Shown here: in pieces, positions 14,588 to 22,336 of the stretch
How the letters are laid out: the number at the start of each line of letters is the position of its first letter
Position numbering within the stretch: the stretch's first letter is position 1
Assembly (NCBI GenBank): GCA_034666705.1
Contig: JAXDLH010000329.1
Location: 1-22,374, forward strand
Length of the DNA: 22,374 nt
Direction of reading: 5' to 3'
DNA from: JAXDLH01 sp034666705
Lineage (GTDB): Bacteria; Chloroflexota; UBA6077; SHYK01
Program-made: the position numbers and the translations under genes
The notes under the pieces: model-generated
The model's database searches: none
What the model saw: the letters and a program-made list of their open reading frames with translations, nothing else
Told to the model about the DNA's origin: nothing

Positions 14588-14822
14588 TTCCGGTAGGGAT
14601 GGGCGTCTCCCGCGCATCCTGAGGCTGTCGAAGGGTCCGCGGCCCGCCGCGGAGCGCAGGGCCGAAACGTTGGTGGCGCGAGCACCGGATCGCAGTCCAA
14701 ATGTGGGTGAGGTTGACCACTGGTATCGACGTGCGGCTCCCGCGCTCGACGCGCGGCGGATCCTTCGACAGGCTCAGGATGCGCGGGGGCGCCTGTCTCC
14801 TGTGGGATCACCGGATGCGGCG
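14588..14822. repeat. Foldback (MITE-like) element with 31-bp inverted arms
   Basis: Arms at 14610-14640 and 14756-14786 are inverted copies matching at 29 of 31 positions. Each contains GCATCCTGAG(C/G)CTGTCGAAGG, a full-length member of the interspersed TTCGACAGGCTCAGGAT family. The left flank starts with TTCCGGTAGGG, also found at the left end of the 9040-9138 element. The 115 bases between the arms show no gene. The whole 14470-14845 gap is filled by this and the direct repeat; I see no coding sequence in it. Confidence 0.7.
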
Positions 14823-14845
14823 TGCGCCCGATACGCCCGACACGG

Positions 14846-15310
14846 CTACACCAGCTCGGCGGCGGCGAGGACGGACTGGATGATGTCCTCGTAGGTCGAG
14901 CAGCGGCAGAGGTTACCGGAGAGGTAGTCCTTGATCTCCTCGATCGAGGGGTGTGGGTTCTCCTGTAGGAGGCAGGTCGTCATCAAGATCATGCCCGGCG
15001 TGCAGTACGAGCACTGAAAGCCACCACGCTCGATGAAGGCCCGCTGCACTGGATGCAGGTTGTCGGGCGTACCGAGTCCCTCGACCGTGGTGATCGTCTT
15101 CCCGTTGGCCCGCGCGGCGAGATAACTGCAAGAGCTGACGGGCACGCCATCCACCAGGACGGTGCACGCGCCGCAGAGCGACATACCGCACGACTCGCGC
15201 GCGCCGAATAGCTTCAGGTCGTCGCGGATGAACTCGAGCAGCGTGCGCTGGCTCTCGACGGTCAGTCGGTGCTCGCGGCCGTTGACGGTGAGTGCAATCT
15301 CATGTTTCAT
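14846..15310 (-). CDS. Molybdenum hydroxylase small subunit, 2Fe-2S (CoxS/XdhC-like)
   Basis: A 154-residue iron-sulfur subunit that passes electrons from the molybdenum site to FAD. Plant-ferredoxin-type cluster ligands C41, C46, C49 and C61 (ESCGMSLCGACT...SSC) are followed by the second cluster's C100, C103, C135 and C137 (FQCSYCTPGM and GNLCRCSTYEDI). All eight cysteines are present at family spacing, and the length is standard. The start ATG 15310 overlaps the TGA of the large subunit as ATGA, showing translational coupling; the frame runs further upstream only as a shadow of the large-subunit gene. It is the last gene of the P450-hydroxylase operon. It is usually labelled carbon-monoxide dehydrogenase small subunit, but the large subunit argues against CO as substrate. 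Confidence 0.96.
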   Translation of the reverse strand: MKHEIALTVNGREHRLTVESQRTLLEFIRDDLKLFGARESCGMSLCGACTVLVDGVPVSSCSYLAARANGKTITTVEGLGTPDNLHPVQRAFIERGGFQCSYCTPGMILMTTCLLQENPHPSIEEIKDYLSGNLCRCSTYEDIIQSVLAAAELV

Positions 15311-17655
15311 CGCTGGCCGTCCTGCTGCGCTGCGCGGATCGCGCGCAGTACTTTCTCGGGCGTGAGCGGCAGGTTGGGCACACGCGCGCCGACGGCGTCC
15401 GCCACCGCATTGGCGATTGCCGGGGCGATGGCGAAGATACCCGCCTCGCCCATACCCTTCGCCCCGGATGGGCCGTCCGGGTGCGGATGCTCGACGATCA
15501 GCGGCTGCATGCGACCAGGCAGGTCCTCGAATGAGGGGATCTTGTAATCCACGAACGAGGGGTTCGCGACCTGGCCATCGCTCAGGATGATCTCCTCCAT
15601 CAAGGTGGGGCCGGTACCCTGGATGCTCGCACCGGCAATCTGCTGGCGGCAAGCAAAGGGGTTGATCGCCTTGCCGACATCCACTGCAGTCGCGAGATCG
15701 ACGATCCGCACCTTGCCGGTCTCGACGTCCACCTCGACCTCGGCGGCGGTCGCCCCGCATAGCCAGTGAGCCGTCACGTTCTCGGACTGGCCGGTCTCGT
15801 GGTCGGTCGGCGCATGATGCGTCTCGAAGATGCCGTTCCCAATCAGCGTGCCGGCGCGCATGCCGAAGCGCGTCGTCATCAGCCGCCCAAACGTCAACGC
15901 GTGGTCCGGGACAGAGACGGCCCAAATGCGACCGTCACCGGCGACCAGTTCCGCCGGCGCGGCGTCGAGTAACTCGGCGGCGATCGGCCAGATCTGCTCG
16001 CGAAGCTCGCCGGCCGCGATCTCCACCGCCTTGCCCATGTGGAACGTCGTCCGGCTGCCGGCGCTGATCAGGTCGTACGGCGTCACGTCGGTGTCGGGGT
16101 GCACGACGGAGATCTGGTCCATCCGCACGCCCAGCTCCTCGGCCACAATCTGGCTGAGCAGCGTGTCCGAGCCCTGGCCCATCTCCACGGCGCTCGTCAG
16201 GATCGAGATGCTGCCGTCGGCGTGCATCTGCACCGTAGCCTCGGCGGCCGAGGGCGTGATCACCGCTTTCATGCTGCACCCGATCCCTCGGCCACGCACC
16301 AGGTGCGGCGCGTCGCTCGGCGGGCTCTCGGGCCGCGGGCCGCGCATGCCGATGGCGTCGGCCACGGTCTCAATGCAGTCTGCCAGCCCCATGCTCGAAA
16401 CGGTCGTGCCGGTGGCTTGGACGTCGCCCTCGCGCAGCACGTTGCGCAGGCGAAACTCGACCGGGTCCCAGCCCATCTCCTTCGCAATGATGTCCATCTG
16501 CGACTCATACGCCCAACAGACCTGCATGATGCCGAAACCGCGGAAGGCGCCCGCGGGCGGCTTGTTGGTGTAGACGCTGAACGAGTCGATCCGCACGTTC
16601 GGGATGTCATACGGCCCGGCGCTGGTGTAGCCCGACTTGTGCGTCACACGCGGGCCAATGTCGGCGTAGGCGCCGGTGTCCCACATGATGCGGCAGTCGC
16701 GTGCGAGGATGCGGCCGTCGTTGGTCACCCCAGTCCTGAGCTCGGCGGTGAGGCCATGCTTGGTAATCGTCAGGAACTCCTCGCGCCGGCTGAGGCGGAC
16801 CTTCACCGGGCGACCGGCCGCGCGCGCCAGGATCGACGCGATCGGCTCGAGCTTCATATAGAGCTTGCTGCCGAAGCCGCCGCCGAGGTACGGCACCTCC
16901 ACGCGCACGTGCGACTCGGGCAGGTGAAACATGTTGCTCAACATGATCCGCACGTACGAGGGGCTCTGGGTCGCCGACCAGACGTGCAGCTTGTCGCCGC
17001 CGGTCCACTGCGCGACCGAGCAGTGGTACTCGAGGTCGGCGTGCTGGCTCGGTGGGTTGGAGAAGGTGTGGGTGAAGACGCGGTCGGCGCGGCGCAGCCC
17101 CTGCTCCACGTCGCCACGCCGCAGCTTGTACTGGAAGCACGCATTGCTCGTGGCGGCCACGTCCTCGCCACCAATCAGCTCGATGAGGTCGGCGAAAGTG
17201 CCGGCGGGCACGAGGCGCTCGCTGATGAGGGGCGCGCCGGGTTCGAGCGCCGCGACCACGTCGAACACGGCCGGCAACTCCTCGATCTCGACGTCGATCA
17301 GCTCCAGCGCTTCCTCGGCAGTCTCGCGGTCGACGGCGGCCACCGCGGCGATCGGGTCGCCGACGTAACGCACTTTATCGATGGCGAGCGGCGTCTGGTC
17401 TTTGAAGGCGGGGCCAGTGTACGGGTCGATCGGCATGGCGAGCAGGTCGGCGCCGGTGAGCACGGCGTAGACCCCCGGGAGCCGCCGGGCGCGGCTGGCG
17501 TCGACGCGGCGGATGCGACCGTGGGCCACGAGGCTGCGCAGCAGCATGCCGTGGAGCATGCCCGGCAGCTCGAGGTTGTCGACGAACTCGAGCTGGCCCG
17601 TGACCTTCGCGACCGATTCCAACCGCGGCTGGTCTGTTCCGATGATCGTTGGCAC
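15307..17655 (-). CDS. Molybdenum hydroxylase large subunit (xanthine dehydrogenase family, molybdopterin-binding)
   Basis: A 782-residue catalytic subunit. The start GTG 17655 (MPTIIGTDQPRLESVAKVTG) is chosen because the family begins there and GGGGG lies 8 bases upstream; the frame runs to 17763, but that stretch is a foldback repeat. Landmarks are the GxxxRLESVAKVTG N-terminus, GGGFGSK, the substrate loop PPAGAFRGFG (366-375), a GQGSDTLLSQIVAEELG segment, and the C-terminal catalytic Glu E737 in GMGEAGIFAIAPAIANAV. True form I CO dehydrogenases carry AYRCSFR with Cys at the loop; here it is AFRGFG, so this is a form II/xanthine dehydrogenase-type enzyme hydroxylating an unknown carbon substrate (purine, aldehyde, N-heterocycle). 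It overlaps the small-subunit start by 4 bases. A cytoplasmic or membrane-associated heterohexamer is expected. Confidence 0.95.
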   Translation of the reverse strand: MPTIIGTDQPRLESVAKVTGQLEFVDNLELPGMLHGMLLRSLVAHGRIRRVDASRARRLPGVYAVLTGADLLAMPIDPYTGPAFKDQTPLAIDKVRYVGDPIAAVAAVDRETAEEALELIDVEIEELPAVFDVVAALEPGAPLISERLVPAGTFADLIELIGGEDVAATSNACFQYKLRRGDVEQGLRRADRVFTHTFSNPPSQHADLEYHCSVAQWTGGDKLHVWSATQSPSYVRIMLSNMFHLPESHVRVEVPYLGGGFGSKLYMKLEPIASILARAAGRPVKVRLSRREEFLTITKHGLTAELRTGVTNDGRILARDCRIMWDTGAYADIGPRVTHKSGYTSAGPYDIPNVRIDSFSVYTNKPPAGAFRGFGIMQVCWAYESQMDIIAKEMGWDPVEFRLRNVLREGDVQATGTTVSSMGLADCIETVADAIGMRGPRPESPPSDAPHLVRGRGIGCSMKAVITPSAAEATVQMHADGSISILTSAVEMGQGSDTLLSQIVAEELGVRMDQISVVHPDTDVTPYDLISAGSRTTFHMGKAVEIAAGELREQIWPIAAELLDAAPAELVAGDGRIWAVSVPDHALTFGRLMTTRFGMRAGTLIGNGIFETHHAPTDHETGQSENVTAHWLCGATAAEVEVDVETGKVRIVDLATAVDVGKAINPFACRQQIAGASIQGTGPTLMEEIILSDGQVANPSFVDYKIPSFEDLPGRMQPLIVEHPHPDGPSGAKGMGEAGIFAIAPAIANAVADAVGARVPNLPLTPEKVLRAIRAAQQDGQR

Positions 17656-17706
17656 GGCACTTACCCCCGTTGCGCCTAAATGACCCTCCCCCGCTGACCC
17701 GAGGAT

Positions 17707-17814
17707 GGCCCTCTCCCCCACCCCCTCTCCCGAAACCGGGAGAGGGGACGTCGCTCCGGACATTGCTATTGCTCCTCTCCCCTAGGATTGGGGGAGGGGT
17801 CGGGGGAGAGGGCC
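17707..17814. repeat. 108-bp foldback repeat inside the hydroxylase operon
   Basis: Outer arms GGCCCTCTCCCCC (17707-17719) and GGGGGAGAGGGCC (17802-17814) are a perfect 13-bp inverted repeat. Inside is an 11-bp perfect hairpin, CCCCTCTCCCG/CGGGAGAGGGG with AAAC loop (17722-17747), and a second CCTCTCCCC/GGGGGAGG hairpin at about 17773-17797. This is the CCCTCTCCC-rich, non-autonomous repeat type frequent in Chloroflexota and some other environmental genomes. It sits between the FAD-subunit stop and the large-subunit start. Confidence 0.85.
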
Positions 17815-17820
17815 TTCCCG

Positions 17821-18696
17821 TTATCCTGCGATGCTCATCCCCGCTCGTCGCGCGGCCTCGGCGAATGCGCGCCGCACGTACACCTCGGTCACCGTGCGCT
17901 TGTACTCAACCGAGCCCCGGACGTCCTCCAGCGGATCGGCGGCCTGCGCGTAGCGCCGCGCGACCTCCGCCACCGCCGAGGCGGTCGGCCGTGCGCCACG
18001 CAGCAGCGCTTCGGCCTCGGGCACGCGCAGCGGCCGGTCCGCGACGGAGCCCGCGACGATGCGCACGTCGGCCAGCCGGTCGCCCGCCGGGAGCAGAAAT
18101 GCGGCCACGCCGACCGTCGGCCAGTCCGTCGGCGTCAGCGAGCAGTATTTCAAATACGTGCCGTGCCAGCCCGCGCCGAGCGGCGGGATGTCGAGGCCGA
18201 CCACGAGCTCATCCGGCCCGAGTGCCGTCTCGTAGTAGCCGGTGATCAGCTCGCCGAGCGGGATGCTGCCCTCGCGAGCGGAGCCACGCACCCGCACCGA
18301 AGCGTCGAGCGCCAGCAGCACCGGCGGCAAATCGAGGTGGGGGTCGGCGTGGGCGAGGTGCCCGCCGATGGTGGCCACGTTCCGCACGCGGACGTTCGCC
18401 ACCAGACCCAGCGCCTCCCGCAGCACGGGGCAGCACTCTGCCACCTCAGACGAGCGCTCGAGGCTGCGCAGTGTGGCATTGGCGCCAATGCGCAGACCGC
18501 CATCGTTTGCTTCTATGCTATCGAGCCCAGCGATATCGGCGATACTGACGAGCACGCTCGGCGCAATGATGCGCTGCCGCAACAGAATCGTGAGCATGGC
18601 GCCGCCGGCAATGACGCGAGCATCGTCCCCCTGCTCGCCGAGCAGGGCGACGGCCTCATCGACGGTCTGGGGCTGGAGCAGATCAAACGGACGCAT
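17821..18696 (-). CDS. Molybdenum hydroxylase medium subunit, FAD-binding (CoxM-like)
   Basis: A 291-residue FAD subunit that receives electrons from the 2Fe-2S subunit. Both flavin motifs are visible: VIAGGAMLTILLR (28-40, the AGGxSL loop, with Ala for Ser) and NVATIGGHLAHADPHLD (106-122, TIGGNLxHADPxxD, with His in place of the usual Asn). The C-terminal cluster domain ends VTEVYVRRAFAEAA. The length is normal. The start ATG 18696 is 3 bases after the P450 stop (18700), with no separate ribosome site, so it is probably translated by coupling to the P450 message. The gene order is medium, large, small, as in many cox-like operons. 165 bases, mostly a foldback repeat, separate it from the large-subunit gene. 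Confidence 0.95.
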   Translation of the reverse strand: MRPFDLLQPQTVDEAVALLGEQGDDARVIAGGAMLTILLRQRIIAPSVLVSIADIAGLDSIEANDGGLRIGANATLRSLERSSEVAECCPVLREALGLVANVRVRNVATIGGHLAHADPHLDLPPVLLALDASVRVRGSAREGSIPLGELITGYYETALGPDELVVGLDIPPLGAGWHGTYLKYCSLTPTDWPTVGVAAFLLPAGDRLADVRIVAGSVADRPLRVPEAEALLRGARPTASAVAEVARRYAQAADPLEDVRGSVEYKRTVTEVYVRRAFAEAARRAGMSIAG

Positions 18697-18699
18697 CGG

Positions 18700-20043
18700 T
18701 CAGCGGTGCTCGACGACCATTCTGAGATCTCCCTTGGGGCGTACGGTCGGCGCCACCCACGTCTCCACGACTTCGCCGGGCGCGAGCGTAAGGCGGAACC
18801 GCTGCGCGATCGTGGCCAGGACCAGGATCGCCTCCATTAATGCGAATGAGGAGCCGATGCACTGCCTCGGCCCCCCGCCGAAGGGCAAGTATGCAAACCG
18901 GGGCAGCCGCTCGGCCAGCCCATCCGCCCACCGGTGTGGCCGGAACTCGTCCGGCTCATCGAAAAAGCGTGCATCGCGGTGCAACGTCCACATTCCCATC
19001 ATGAGTTGCGTGCCCTTTGCAATCGGATAGCCGCCGATCTCGCAGTCCTTCACGGGCTCGCGACCCAGCGCCGGCACCGCTGGGTAGAGCCGCAGCGTCT
19101 CGTCGATCACCATCTTGGTAAATCGCAAGTTTGGAACGTCGGCCGCGGTCGGGGTGCGCCCGCCAAGCACCGCCTGCACCTCGGCCGCCAGCTCTGCGTC
19201 GATCTCCGGGTACTGCGACAAGAAGTACCAGGCCCAGGTGAGGGTGGTGGCGGTCGTCTCGTGCCCGGCCACGAACAGCGTCATCGCCTCGTCTCGCACC
19301 TGCAAGTCGCTCATGATGGTGCCGTCGTCCTCATCCTGCGCGCGCAGCAGGATCGAGAGCATGTCGCCGCGGTCTCCGCCGCTGGCGCGTCGCTCGGCGA
19401 TCATCCGATAGACGATCTCGTCGAGCCGCTGAATCGCGGCGCGCATTCGGCGATTCGATGGAATCGGCAACGACTCGGGCAACAGCAGCCAGATACTGCT
19501 CACGCGGGCGTTGAGGGCGGCAAACGCAGCCGCGAGGGTCACCCGCAGCTCAGCCGCCTCGCCACGCACGTCGACGTCGAGCAGAGTCTTGGCGACGATC
19601 CGCATGGCGAGGCCGCCAATCTCAGGCTGGATGCCGTGCGTCTCGCCGCTCTGCCACGTGGCGACCATCTCTTCCGCGTAGCCCGCCATCACGTCGCCGT
19701 AGGCAGCGATGCGCTCCCGGTGAAACGCCGGCTGCACGAGCCGCCGCTGCCGCAGCCAGAAGTCACCCTCGCTCAGAAAGATCCCATTCCCGCCGAACGG
19801 CCGCATGGCACGAAACGACAGCGACTTGATGAAATCACGGGGGTGGGCAACCAGGACGTACTCGAGGTACTCAGGGTTGCTGAGCAGGATCATGCGCATG
19901 GGCCCGAAGCGGAGCGGCACAAAATCGCCGTACTCGCGCGCGCACCGGGTGAGGAGCCCCATCGGGTCCGCGCGGAATTCAGGCACGTGGCCCAGGAGGA
20001 AATGTCCTGGCGGGCCCGAGGGTAGCTGGACCGTGGTGGACAT
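18700..20043 (-). CDS. Cytochrome P450
   Basis: A 447-residue soluble P450 monooxygenase. The I-helix AGHETT (259-264) supplies the acid-alcohol-type oxygen-activating pair; the K-helix ETLRLYP holds E315-xx-R318; the PERF-like region is FRPHRW (367-372); and the heme loop FGGGPRQCIG places the thiolate ligand at C395. No membrane anchor or fused reductase is present, so separate ferredoxin and reductase partners are needed; none are nearby. The pattern is nearest to bacterial CYP102-heme/CYP110/CYP120-like proteins that act on fatty acids or terpenoids, but the substrate is unknown. The start ATG 20043 has GGAGG 4 bases upstream. It is the first gene of the operon and runs directly into the hydroxylase FAD subunit (3-base gap), so the P450 and the molybdenum enzyme probably act on the same molecule. 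Confidence 0.95.
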   Translation of the reverse strand: MSTTVQLPSGPPGHFLLGHVPEFRADPMGLLTRCAREYGDFVPLRFGPMRMILLSNPEYLEYVLVAHPRDFIKSLSFRAMRPFGGNGIFLSEGDFWLRQRRLVQPAFHRERIAAYGDVMAGYAEEMVATWQSGETHGIQPEIGGLAMRIVAKTLLDVDVRGEAAELRVTLAAAFAALNARVSSIWLLLPESLPIPSNRRMRAAIQRLDEIVYRMIAERRASGGDRGDMLSILLRAQDEDDGTIMSDLQVRDEAMTLFVAGHETTATTLTWAWYFLSQYPEIDAELAAEVQAVLGGRTPTAADVPNLRFTKMVIDETLRLYPAVPALGREPVKDCEIGGYPIAKGTQLMMGMWTLHRDARFFDEPDEFRPHRWADGLAERLPRFAYLPFGGGPRQCIGSSFALMEAILVLATIAQRFRLTLAPGEVVETWVAPTVRPKGDLRMVVEHR

Positions 20044-20192
20044 GGCTCCTCCGCTTCCGTCGCTGACGGCGCTGGGTCAAGAGTTACCTGGGGAGGACAA
20101 GCCCGGATGGCCACGCACAGCGTAGGCGGCTGGCGTGGGCCGAGTCAAGATGAGCCTGGCTGGTGAGGTCGCTGAGTGGCGAGTGATCGGCT

Positions 20193-21431
20193 TTATGTGG
20201 GCGCGAGGGCGGTGGCGATTGTCCAACCCTCCTGACCGTCCGAAGTTCGAATCCTGGCCCAGGGGTAGCCGTTCGCGCGCCTCGATCCTGCGAGCAACTC
20301 CACGGCCGTGCCGTTGTCCACGATGGCCACTATGGGCGCCGACGTCGATGGCGCCTCGCGGAGGCGGACGCCGCGGAATGGGCCGGCGCGCACTATGGCA
20401 CTGCCGACGGCCGGGTCGCGGGCGACGACGGGAGCTTCCTCCGCCACCTGGTCCCGATCTCCACCTGACTCCTCATCCGCCACTGAGCCAGGGTCGCCGA
20501 GCGGCTCGTCTGTCAGGGCCGGGTTCGCCGCGGCGCCTGGCCCGTCCGCCACCAGCGCGACTGTGGCCTCCGTCGCCTCCTCTGCGGAGGGATCGGGCTC
20601 GGCGACGCGAGCCAACGTGGCTGCCGGTTCCTCAGGCGACGCCGGGGTTGGGTCGGACGCCAGTTGCGGCGGCACCGGCGCTGGCAGTGGTGCACCGACG
20701 GTGGGAGATGAGGGCACGTCGGTGGCGCGCACGCCATCGGGAGAGGCGGCGATTGGCGTTGCTGGCGGCCGCAGCGTCGGGACGGCGAGTGTCGTGGCTG
20801 CTGCCGGTGCACCCCCGGCAAGCGAGTGGGGCACAATCATGCCGGTCATTAGCGCCCCGACGAGTGCGATGGCCACGAGTCCCAGAGTGAGTCCGACGGC
20901 GCTGACCGCGGCGAGCACTGCGACCAGCACCGGGCTGACGGCAGGCTGGGGACGTGGATCCACCCATTCCGGTGGAGAAGGCACTGGCAGAGCCAGGGGA
21001 CCTTGGGCCTGCACGGTGGGAGGCGGAGGCCCGCCGCCGCTGCCAATACCGGTAGGCTGGGGGGACTCGGGCAACGGGAGCGCGGCGGCATGATTCGAAG
21101 GTGGCGCCGCTCCGTTGGGAGTCACGCCGGAAGGCGTAGGCGCTACGCCCAGGGGTGGCTCGCCGGGCGCCTGGGCGATGCCCGTGGATCGCTCACCGCC
21201 GGTCGCCGCCGCGAGCGCCTCGAGCTCCAAGCCCAGGCGCGCCAACTCATCGCGGCCTCGAGCCACGAGCCCCTGCAAGCCGATGAGGAACGTGGCGTTC
21301 GTCTGGTCGGCGGCAGGCAGTGCCTGAATCAGGCGCTGGATCTCGGCGATCTGCTCGTGGATCTCAGCGATGCGCCACGCGATATCGTCGACCTCGCGAC
21401 GGCGGCGATGCGCGGCCAGCGGCGACTCCAC
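20193..21431 (-). CDS. Single-pass membrane protein with N-terminal coiled coil and C-terminal bacterial SH3 domain
   Basis: A 412-residue protein with no full-length family I recognise. Residues 14-75 form a charged, heptad-like helical region (VDDIAWRIAEIHEQIAEIQR). Residues 80-165 are a Pro/Gly-rich linker. Residues 165-202 hold one long hydrophobic segment (VLVAVLAAVSAVGLTLGLVA). A second Pro/Ala/Glu-rich linker (205-340) leads to an SH3_3-like domain at about 344-412: VRLREAPSTSAPIVAIVDNG, then YPWARIRTSDGQEGW. Bacterial SH3 domains often bind peptidoglycan. The expected topology is coiled coil inside and SH3 outside, an envelope-tethering or sensing design. The start GTG 21431 has GGGAG 8 bases upstream; a -10-like TATGCT lies at 21464-21469. 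It belongs to neither neighbouring operon; 149 bases separate it from the P450 start. Confidence 0.75.
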   Translation of the reverse strand: MESPLAAHRRRREVDDIAWRIAEIHEQIAEIQRLIQALPAADQTNATFLIGLQGLVARGRDELARLGLELEALAAATGGERSTGIAQAPGEPPLGVAPTPSGVTPNGAAPPSNHAAALPLPESPQPTGIGSGGGPPPPTVQAQGPLALPVPSPPEWVDPRPQPAVSPVLVAVLAAVSAVGLTLGLVAIALVGALMTGMIVPHSLAGGAPAAATTLAVPTLRPPATPIAASPDGVRATDVPSSPTVGAPLPAPVPPQLASDPTPASPEEPAATLARVAEPDPSAEEATEATVALVADGPGAAANPALTDEPLGDPGSVADEESGGDRDQVAEEAPVVARDPAVGSAIVRAGPFRGVRLREAPSTSAPIVAIVDNGTAVELLAGSRRANGYPWARIRTSDGQEGWTIATALAPT

Positions 21432-21568
21432 GATTCTGCTCCCGGGCCAAGGCGCACGGTATTAGCATACCGACGCCGGGGGGGCCGCATCACGGCTGCG
21501 GCGAGCACAATCGCCTCGCAAAAGCGGCGCGGTCGATAATCTGAGGTGATTCGGCGGGTTGGCATGCG

Positions 21569-22336
21569 CTACCCTCGGTACGACGAGTCCTTCTCGTCCA
21601 GGAGTCGAATCAGGGCGGGCCAGGCGCGGGCGCCATCCAGGTACGGCGCGAGTTGACCGGCGGCATGCTCGCAGACCTCTATCGGAGGAGTTACCAGCGG
21701 GGTGCCGGCCGATTGCGCCTTCACCTGGATCTCGCAGGCCCGCTCGAGATAGTGCAGCGTCTCGAACGCCTCAGCCACGGTGCGGCCTACCGTGAGGATC
21801 CCGTGATTCTTGAGGAGCATCGCCTGATGCTGGCCTAGATCGTGCACCAGGCGGGCCTTCTCGTCGGGGGTTACGGCGAGCCCTTCGTAGTCGTGGTAGC
21901 CCAGGCGATTGTAAAAGGGCATGGCGAACTGCGAAAGCGGCAGCAGTCCGCACGCCATCGCAGAGACCGCGGCGCCATAGCTCGTGTGCGTGTGGATCAC
22001 GCACTGCACGTCCCGTCGCGCCTCGTGCACCGCGCTATGAATGATGAAGCCCGCCGGATTCACTGGCCGACTGCGGTCGCCGATGACGTTCGCTTCGGGG
22101 TCGATGACGATGAGGTCGGATGCCCGAATCTCGCGGTAGAGCATGCCGAACGGATTGATCAGAAAGCGATCCTCTGGCCCCGGCAGCCGCACGGAGATGT
22201 GGTTATAGATCAGGTCGGTCCACCCGTAGTGGTCCACCAGCCGATACGCCGCTGCGCACTCGATGCGAAGCTCTCGCTCGATGGCCTCGTGCTCGCTCGC
22301 CGTCAGCGCCGTCGTGCGCTCGATCGTTTGTGCCAC
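21569..22336 (-). CDS. Class II aldolase/adducin-like protein
   Basis: A 255-residue protein of the class II aldolase/adducin head family (L-fuculose-phosphate aldolase, ribulose-phosphate epimerase AraD and relatives). The zinc ligands are present: HTH (H115, H117) in CVIHTHTSYGAA and H178 in LLKNHGIL. The catalytic Glu of fuculose aldolase (E73 in SSEWRFH) aligns with Gly96 in NPAGFIIH, so normal retro-aldol chemistry is doubtful; this NPAG form is typical of the adducin-like bacterial branch, whose reaction is mostly unknown. Some are decarboxylases or lyases in catabolic clusters. The start GTG 22336 has AGGAG 7 bases upstream. 137 bases without a recognised gene separate it from the SH3 protein start. 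Confidence 0.88.
   Translation of the reverse strand: MAQTIERTTALTASEHEAIERELRIECAAAYRLVDHYGWTDLIYNHISVRLPGPEDRFLINPFGMLYREIRASDLIVIDPEANVIGDRSRPVNPAGFIIHSAVHEARRDVQCVIHTHTSYGAAVSAMACGLLPLSQFAMPFYNRLGYHDYEGLAVTPDEKARLVHDLGQHQAMLLKNHGILTVGRTVAEAFETLHYLERACEIQVKAQSAGTPLVTPPIEVCEHAAGQLAPYLDGARAWPALIRLLDEKDSSYRG

Noticed and set aside
15311..15925. Extension of the small subunit to 359 residues
   Set aside because: The upstream part is an out-of-frame reading of the large-subunit gene; the ATGA junction gives the normal 154-residue protein.
14846..17655. Carbon-monoxide dehydrogenase (aerobic, form I)
   Set aside because: The large subunit has AFRGFG rather than the AYRCSFR loop with the copper-ligand cysteine.
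16039..17679. 546-codon open frame on the plus strand opposite the hydroxylase large subunit
   Set aside because: Composition typical of antisense frames (His/Arg/Ala/Asp/Val), no recognisable motif, and the opposite strand has an unmistakable molybdopterin subunit.
17656..17763. N-terminal extension of the hydroxylase large subunit
   Set aside because: The extra 36 codons are translated foldback repeat; the family N-terminus begins at 17655.
18934..20025. 363-codon plus-strand frame opposite the P450
   Set aside because: Lies wholly within the P450 gene, no motifs, shadow composition.
20245..20254. GTTCGAATCC, a T-loop-like sequence suggesting a tRNA
   Set aside because: The flanking bases do not form a T-stem or acceptor stem, and the stretch encodes the end of the SH3 domain on the minus strand.
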